NCBI GenBank assembly: GCA_022510985.1
Contig: JAFLSL010000063.1
Coordinates: 1-6,561, forward strand
Reading direction: 5' to 3'
Source of the DNA: Ruminococcus sp.
Lineage (GTDB): Bacteria; Bacillota; Clostridia; Oscillospirales; Acutalibacteraceae
Length of the DNA: 6,561 nucleotides
Shown in pieces: positions 3,739-6,561 of the stretch. The notes beneath the pieces were generated by a model. The model ran no database searches. It saw only the letters and a list, made by a program, of their open reading frames with translations, and had not been told where the DNA came from. How positions within the stretch are numbered: the stretch's first letter is position 1; every line of letters starts with the position of its first letter. A program made the translations under genes and the position numbers.

Positions 3739-5616
3739 ATGGCAAAGAAGCAATTTAAATCGGAGTCAAAAAGATTACTCGACCTTATGATTAATTCAAT
3801 CTACACGCATAAGGAAATCTTTTTGAGAGAGCTTATTTCTAACGCCAGCGACGCTATCGACAAGCTCTGCTTTATCTCATTAACAGACGATAAGGTCGGA
3901 CTTAGCAGAGAGGATTTTAAAATTAATCTTTCTATCGACAAAGAAAACCGTATCATCAAAATTGAGGATAACGGTATCGGTATGGATAAAGAGGATCTCG
4001 ACAAAAACCTTGGTACTATCGCATCATCAGGCTCATACCGTTTTAAACAGGAAATGGAGAAAACTGATGACGTTGATATCATAGGTCAGTTCGGAGTAGG
4101 TTTTTATTCAGCGTTTATGGTTGCCGATAAGGTTGAGGTTTACACCAAAAAATACGGTGCTGACACAGGATATATCTGGACTTCATCGGGGGCTGACGGC
4201 TACACAATCAAAGAAGCTGACAAGGAATCTGCAGGCTCTACCGTAACCTTACACATCAAGGAAGATACCGATACAGAAAACTACAGCGAGTTTTTAGAGC
4301 AATACAGAATTTCTGAGCTTGTTAAAAAATACAGCGACTATATCCGCTATCCTATAATTATGGATATGACGAGAAGTAAAGTTAAGGAAGATACAAAGGA
4401 CAGCGACAATCCCGAGTACGAAACCGTTACCGAGGCTGAAACTCTCAATTCAATGGTGCCGATTTGGCAACGTCCAAAGAAAGACGTAAGTGACGAAGAA
4501 TACGAAAAATTCTATCACGATAAGTTTATGGCTTTCGATAAACCGGCTAAAATTATCACAACATCTGTTGAAGGTGTTGTAACCTATAAGGCACTTCTAT
4601 ATATTCCTTCAAAGACTCCTTACGATTACTACACAAAGGATTACAAAAAGGGCTTACAGCTTTACTCCAGCGGAGTTCTCATTATGGAAAACTGCGAGGA
4701 GCTTTTACCTGAGCACTTCAGATTTGTCAAGGGTGTTGTAGACAGTCAGGACTTTTCTCTCAACATTTCAAGAGAGGTTCTTCAACACGACCATCAGCTC
4801 AAAACTGTTGCAAACACACTTGAAAAGAAAATCAAAAACGAGCTTTCTTCCCTGCTCAAAAAGGATAGAGAAACATACGAAAGCTTTTATAATGAATTCG
4901 GCCGTCAGCTAAAATACGGTATCGTCAGCGACTACGGAATGCACAAGGACGCACTTAAAGACCTTATTATGTTCTATTCCTCAAATGACGAAAAGCTCAC
5001 AACTCTGGGCGAATATGTTGACAGAATGAGCGAGGAACAGAAGTACATTTATTTTGCTACAGGAGAGAACATCAGCTCAATCAGCAAACTTCCGCAGGCT
5101 GAAATGGTGCTTTCAAAGGGCTTCGAAATTCTTTACTGCACACAGGATATTGACGAGTTTACTATTCAGACCTTACAGCAATACGGCGAGAAGCAGTTCA
5201 GAAGTGTTGACAGCGACGACCTTGGAATCGAGAACGAAGAAACTAAGGACGACAGTGAAAACAACGACGACGTTTTAAAATTTGTAAAGGACGCCCTCGG
5301 CGATAAAGTCAGCGAGGTTATCGCAAGTAAAAAACTCGTAAGTCACCCTGTATGTATGACGGCTAAGGGCGGAATCAGCTTTGAGATGGAAAAATATTTT
5401 GCCGCTATGCAGCCTGAGGCTGGTATGAAGGCTCAGAGATGTTTAGAGCTTAATATGAACCACGACGCTGTTAAAAATATGAAGGATTTAATCGGCAAGG
5501 ACGATGAGAAAGCTAAAAAGTACGCCGAAATTTTCTACAATCAGGCACTTCTTATCGCAGGACTTCCGATTGAAAACCCGTCAGATTACGCAGACCTCGT
5601 TACATCAATTATGTAA
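3739..5616 (+). CDS. htpG: Molecular chaperone HtpG (bacterial Hsp90)
   Basis: HtpG is a cytosolic homodimeric ATP-driven chaperone that remodels client proteins late in folding, often together with DnaK. The 625-residue product has the full family architecture and length. The N-terminal GHKL ATPase domain (about 1-210) shows FLRELISNASDAIDKL at 28-43, with Glu31 as the ATP-hydrolysing residue and Asn35 as the magnesium ligand. It also has DNGIGM at 77-82, GTIASSGS at 92-99 and the lid glycines IGQFGVGFYSAF at 115-126. The middle domain (about 225-490) carries VPIWQR at 240-245, LYSSGVLIMEN at 308-318 and FSLNISREVLQ at 339-349, with Arg345 at the place of the gamma-phosphate-contacting arginine. 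A short acidic linker (about 490-512) precedes the C-terminal dimerisation domain ending at DLVTSIM. No eukaryotic-type charged linker or MEEVD tail is present, as expected. It is flanked by its own promoter and terminator. Confidence 0.97.
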   Translation: MAKKQFKSESKRLLDLMINSIYTHKEIFLRELISNASDAIDKLCFISLTDDKVGLSREDFKINLSIDKENRIIKIEDNGIGMDKEDLDKNLGTIASSGSYRFKQEMEKTDDVDIIGQFGVGFYSAFMVADKVEVYTKKYGADTGYIWTSSGADGYTIKEADKESAGSTVTLHIKEDTDTENYSEFLEQYRISELVKKYSDYIRYPIIMDMTRSKVKEDTKDSDNPEYETVTEAETLNSMVPIWQRPKKDVSDEEYEKFYHDKFMAFDKPAKIITTSVEGVVTYKALLYIPSKTPYDYYTKDYKKGLQLYSSGVLIMENCEELLPEHFRFVKGVVDSQDFSLNISREVLQHDHQLKTVANTLEKKIKNELSSLLKKDRETYESFYNEFGRQLKYGIVSDYGMHKDALKDLIMFYSSNDEKLTTLGEYVDRMSEEQKYIYFATGENISSISKLPQAEMVLSKGFEILYCTQDIDEFTIQTLQQYGEKQFRSVDSDDLGIENEETKDDSENNDDVLKFVKDALGDKVSEVIASKKLVSHPVCMTAKGGISFEMEKYFAAMQPEAGMKAQRCLELNMNHDAVKNMKDLIGKDDEKAKKYAEIFYNQALLIAGLPIENPSDYADLVTSIM

Positions 5617-5639
5617 ATTTTAATAAATACAAATAAAAT

Positions 5640-5676
5640 AATTCGGTGGATTCAAAAATTCACCGAATTTATTTTT
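5640..5676 (+). terminator. Rho-independent terminator of htpG
   Basis: AATTCGGTG (5640-5648) pairs with CACCGAATT (5661-5669). An inner GATT/AATT extension gives about 13 bp with a 4-base CAAA loop, and T-rich TATTTTT (5670-5676) follows. It begins 24 nt after the htpG stop codon and separates it from pyk. The minus-strand flank is also T-rich, so it could work in both directions. Confidence 0.9.
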
Positions 5677-5682
5677 ACGCTA

Positions 5683-5711
5683 TTGAAAATACCCTGCGTA
5701 TTTATTATAAT
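5683..5711 (+). promoter_or_regulatory. Promoter of pyk
   Basis: TTGAAA (5683-5688) and perfect TATAAT (5706-5711) are 17 bp apart, the same box sequences and spacing as the htpG promoter. The start would fall near 5718, about 27 nt before the ATG. It lies just behind the htpG terminator, so pyk is transcribed on its own rather than by read-through. Confidence 0.82.
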
Positions 5712-5744
5712 AATATAAAGAATCCTAAACACGGGGGTATAATT

Positions 5745-6561
5745 ATGAGAAAGACTAAAATCGTTTGCACGTTAGGTCCTGCCTGCGATAACAAGGAAAC
5801 TTTAATTTCTATGATTAACGAAGGTATGAATGTTGCGAGAATTAATATGTCTCACGGAACATATGACGAGCAAAAAGTAAGGCTTGACAGACTAAAAGAT
5901 GCTATTAATGAAACAGGTAAAAATATTGCAATTCTTCTCGATACAAAAGGCCCCGAGGTACGAATCGGCACGTTTGAAAACGGAAGTGTCGTACTCGTTG
6001 AGGGCAAAGAATTTTCTTTTTATAAGGAAAACAAGGAAGGAAACGAAAAAGGAATCGGCATAAGCTATCCTAAACTTGTTGACATTTTCTTAAAGGAAAA
6101 GCAAAACGCACTCGGCAGAAGAATACTTCTCGACGACGGCAAAATCACGATGGTTGTAACCGAGGTCACAAGCTCGGCTATAAAATGTCTTGTTGTAAAG
6201 GGCGGCAGACTTTCAAACCGAAAGAGCATCAACATTCCCGATTACCATATTTCTATGCCCTATGTCAGTGCAAAAGACAGAGCGGACATTGAGTTCGGAC
6301 TTAATCAGGGTGCCGAAATCGTTGCGGCAAGCTTTGTACGCTCGGCTGACGACGTTTCAACCCTACGCGATTACATAGACAGCATTGGCTTTGAGGGTGT
6401 TGATATTGTTTCAAAAATCGAGAATCAAAGCGGATTTGACGATATTGACCGCATTATTGAGGCATCGGACGGAATTATGGTAGCACGCGGAGATATGGGC
6501 GTTGAAATTCCGTTTATTAAACTTCCTGAAATTCAGAAAACTATTATAAGAAAAACAGTGG
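5745..6561 (+). CDS. pyk: Pyruvate kinase, N-terminal 272 residues; 3' end outside window
   Basis: Pyruvate kinase transfers phosphate from phosphoenolpyruvate to ADP, the last ATP-yielding step of glycolysis, in the cytosol. I translated from ATG 5745, which follows GGGGGT at 5733-5738; 272 codons stay open to the right edge. The opening MRKTKIVCTLGPA is the family start. The ADP/K+ site shows Arg32, Asn34 and Ser36 in VARINMSHG, followed by LLDTKGPEVRIG at 64-75. The B (lid) domain is about 70-170 and includes RILLDDGKI at 126-134. The active-site signature DIVSKIENQSGF is at 220-231, with Lys224 for proton/phosphate transfer and Glu226 as a metal ligand. MVARGDMGVEIP at 245-256 supplies Asp250, the second metal ligand. 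Pyruvate kinases run about 470-590 residues, so the rest of the barrel, the C domain and any extra PEP-utiliser domain are out of view. All catalytic residues expected in this part are present. Confidence 0.97.
   Translation, partial: MRKTKIVCTLGPACDNKETLISMINEGMNVARINMSHGTYDEQKVRLDRLKDAINETGKNIAILLDTKGPEVRIGTFENGSVVLVEGKEFSFYKENKEGNEKGIGISYPKLVDIFLKEKQNALGRRILLDDGKITMVVTEVTSSAIKCLVVKGGRLSNRKSINIPDYHISMPYVSAKDRADIEFGLNQGAEIVAASFVRSADDVSTLRDYIDSIGFEGVDIVSKIENQSGFDDIDRIIEASDGIMVARGDMGVEIPFIKLPEIQKTIIRKTV

Noticed and set aside
3376..4082. Minus-strand open frames opposite the acetyltransferase (3376-3576) and htpG (3801-4082), and a plus-strand frame at 5054-5278 within htpG
   Set aside because: All are overlaps of secure genes with no supporting start signals or protein motifs.

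Overview
The window reads as a piece of a low-to-moderate-GC Bacillota chromosome. It is most likely from a gut Clostridia, perhaps the Oscillospirales/Ruminococcaceae area. The basis is A/T-rich intergenic DNA, sigma-A-type promoters with 17-bp spacers, strong AGGA/GGTGG ribosome binding sites, a tRNA with an encoded CCA end, hairpin-plus-U-tract terminators, and PNPase and pyruvate kinase sequences of clostridial character. The genus is inference.

Left half, minus strand (read right to left): an XRE-family helix-turn-helix regulator (2178-2549) has its own promoter and a strong terminator. It is followed by the rpsO-pnp operon: ribosomal protein S15 (1680-1943) from its own promoter, then polynucleotide phosphorylase (1-1498, cut by the window edge after 499 residues). 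The rpsO leader and the 181-nt rpsO-pnp spacer both hold self-complementary RNA segments. The spacer contains one 10-nt sequence that can pair either with an upstream copy or with the pnp ribosome binding site.

Right half, plus strand: tRNA-Thr(CGT) (2780-2855) with promoter and terminator, a hexapeptide-repeat (LacA/Maa-type) O-acetyltransferase (3023-3595), the Hsp90 chaperone htpG (3739-5616), and pyruvate kinase pyk (5745 to the right edge, 272 residues visible). htpG and pyk each have their own TTGAAA-17-TATAAT promoter, and each plus-strand gene before pyk is followed by a hairpin terminator, so they look like separate units rather than an operon. The two halves diverge in the 230-bp gap between the XRE gene and the tRNA.

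Most of the window is housekeeping: translation (S15, tRNA-Thr), RNA turnover (PNPase), protein folding (HtpG) and glycolysis (Pyk). I see no CRISPR array, insertion sequence, phage gene or defence system, and no gene-free stretch over 300 bases. The observations most worth a second look are the candidate RNA switch in front of pnp, the candidate S15 autoregulatory leader, the paired repeats at the XRE promoter, and a short coding-like remnant in front of the acetyltransferase.
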